A stretch of 64,000 nt of DNA. Origin: Maritalea porphyrae. GTDB lineage: Bacteria > Pseudomonadota > Alphaproteobacteria > Rhizobiales > Devosiaceae. Positions 63,077-64,000 of this stretch are shown here, piece by piece. The notes under the pieces are model-generated. The model made no database searches, was not told where the DNA came from, and was given only the letters and a program-made list of their open reading frames with translations. The translations under genes and the position numbers were made by a program. How positions within the stretch are numbered: position 1 is the stretch's first letter; each line of letters opens with the position of its first letter. The stretch is from NCBI RefSeq assembly GCF_027213965.1, contig NZ_JAPWGX010000003.1, forward strand, positions 186,001 to 250,000, in the 5' to 3' direction.

Positions 63077-64000
63077 ATGGGATTAAGTGTAACACTTAGC
63101 AACGCACTCGCTGGAATGGACATGAACCAACGCGGTCTTACCGTGGTGTCCCGTAACGTTGCGAACGCGGGCACCCCAGGTTATCACCGCCAAAAACTTT
63201 CGCTTGTTGAAGATCTTGGCGTCAACAGCGTTAACGTGCGTGTTGCTAAGGTGCAGCGCGCCTATGTGCAAGCACTTGAAACGCAAACACATCGTGAAAC
63301 CGGTAAAATGGGCGCGATGGACGTCAAAGCAGGTTTCATGAACCAGATTGATCAGCTGCTGGGCAAGCCTGGCAGCATCAATTCACTTGATACACAGCTT
63401 GCTAATCTGAAAGCTTCACTACAGTCGCTTACCACTAGCCCAGAGGACTTTGTGTCTCGATCTCAAGTTGTTGATCGGGCGCAATCTATGGCAGAAACGT
63501 TGAACTTCTTGTCGCGCTCGACCCAAACGATGCGGGTGGAGGCGGAGAGTCAAATCTCTGTGCATGTCTCTGAAGTCAATCAATATTTGTCATCTCTTGC
63601 AGACATCAATGCTGACTTGACGGACACAACAAGAGACGATGATACACGCATAAGTGTGTTGGATGAACGGGATCGATTGATCAACAAAATCTCCGAGTTG
63701 GTTGACGTGAGTGTTGACTATCGTGGTGACGGCTCTGTTGCATTGCACACACGATCTGGCATTGGTTTGTTGGATGGCAAGGCTTCGCAATTCCAGTTCC
63801 AGACCGCTGGAAATTTGGCAGCCACTGCGCTTTACGACGCTGATCCAGCAAAATCTGGGGTTGGCCAATTGACCATTGCGACCCCTTCTGGTCTTGCAAT
63901 TGATGTTGTTGCGCATGGGGTTTTGCACACAGGCAGGATTTCTTCACTGTTGGACCAACGCGATAATAGCTTGGTGACCTTGCAAAACCAGCTTGATGAG
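63077..64000 (+). CDS. flgK: Flagellar hook-associated protein 1 FlgK (partial, N-terminal 308 residues)
   Basis: Hook-filament junction protein. The N-terminus MGLSVTLSNALAGMDMNQ, the NVANAGTPGYHRQ motif and the long helical segment (about 95-190, SLQSLTTSPEDFVSRSQVV, then LADINADL and DERDRLINKISEL) are typical of FlgK. The frame is open to the last base of the window, so the C-terminus is missing. ACGGGA lies 7-8 nt before the ATG. It is probably co-transcribed with flgE. Confidence 0.95.
   Translation, partial: MGLSVTLSNALAGMDMNQRGLTVVSRNVANAGTPGYHRQKLSLVEDLGVNSVNVRVAKVQRAYVQALETQTHRETGKMGAMDVKAGFMNQIDQLLGKPGSINSLDTQLANLKASLQSLTTSPEDFVSRSQVVDRAQSMAETLNFLSRSTQTMRVEAESQISVHVSEVNQYLSSLADINADLTDTTRDDDTRISVLDERDRLINKISELVDVSVDYRGDGSVALHTRSGIGLLDGKASQFQFQTAGNLAATALYDADPAKSGVGQLTIATPSGLAIDVVAHGVLHTGRISSLLDQRDNSLVTLQNQLDE

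Overview
The window looks like chromosome of an alphaproteobacterium, most likely a marine member of the Hyphomicrobiales (Devosia/Maritalea/Cohaesibacter-like). This is inferred from gene content, not from any search. The pointers are a cysG-DUF2849-sulfite reductase-cysH operon, a very large apolipoprotein-like protein resembling the growth-pole-ring protein of polar-growing Rhizobiales with a CtrA-type box upstream, alpha-type FlgE and FlgK, a MetA plus O-acetylhomoserine sulfhydrylase methionine route, and moderate-GC codon use. No rRNA, tRNA, phage, transposase or CRISPR array was seen.

Layout. 0-6 kb: tail of an unknown gene, a DMT exporter, a GGDEF-EAL protein, a cold-shock protein with a strong terminator, and a secreted VWA protein with five tandem beta-type repeats. 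6-16 kb: metabolism, with metY behind a hairpin/pseudoknot-like leader, a TetR regulator with its palindromic operator, ilvC, a PhzF-type isomerase, leuA behind a leucine-rich leader peptide and attenuator-like region, and a secreted MsrA. 16-23 kb: a MerR/aldo-keto reductase pair with a 19-bp-spacer promoter, MscS, a GAF protein divergent from an XRE-cupin regulator, NagR-like regulator plus nagB, and two acyltransferases. 23-34 kb: acsA, a FecR/Lys-Ala-rich protein next to a CHASE2-GGDEF-EAL protein, a GH3 (NagZ-like) hydrolase, an LpxH-like phosphoesterase and an MFS transporter.

34-40 kb: the 1,700-residue GPR-like membrane coiled-coil gene, divergent from an Hpt gene with a CtrA-type box between them. 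40-46.6 kb: ferredoxin, then an assimilatory sulfate-reduction operon (cysG, DUF2849, hemoprotein sulfite reductase, a CysH-DUF934 fusion, ferredoxin-NADP reductase, ferredoxin) that encodes its own electron supply. 46.6-48.4 kb: a repeat-rich intergenic zone with 50-bp direct repeats, an inverted copy of them and several extragenic palindromes around one conserved hypothetical gene.

48-61 kb: MFS transporters, a DUF899 protein, the ycjX-ycjF pair, a YjhX-type toxin homologue without its partner, an HxlR/DMT-exporter divergon with two identical-half-site operators, a PadR/lipase-like hydrolase pair, and metA. 61-64 kb: an unknown P-loop ATPase and, divergent from it, flagellar hook flgE behind a sigma-54-type promoter, then flgK running off the window end.

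Together the metabolic genes cover sulfate to sulfide (cys operon), sulfide to homocysteine (metA, metY), branched-chain amino acids (ilvC, leuA), amino-sugar use (nagB, GH3) and acetate activation (acsA). Many local regulators sit beside visible dyad operators.
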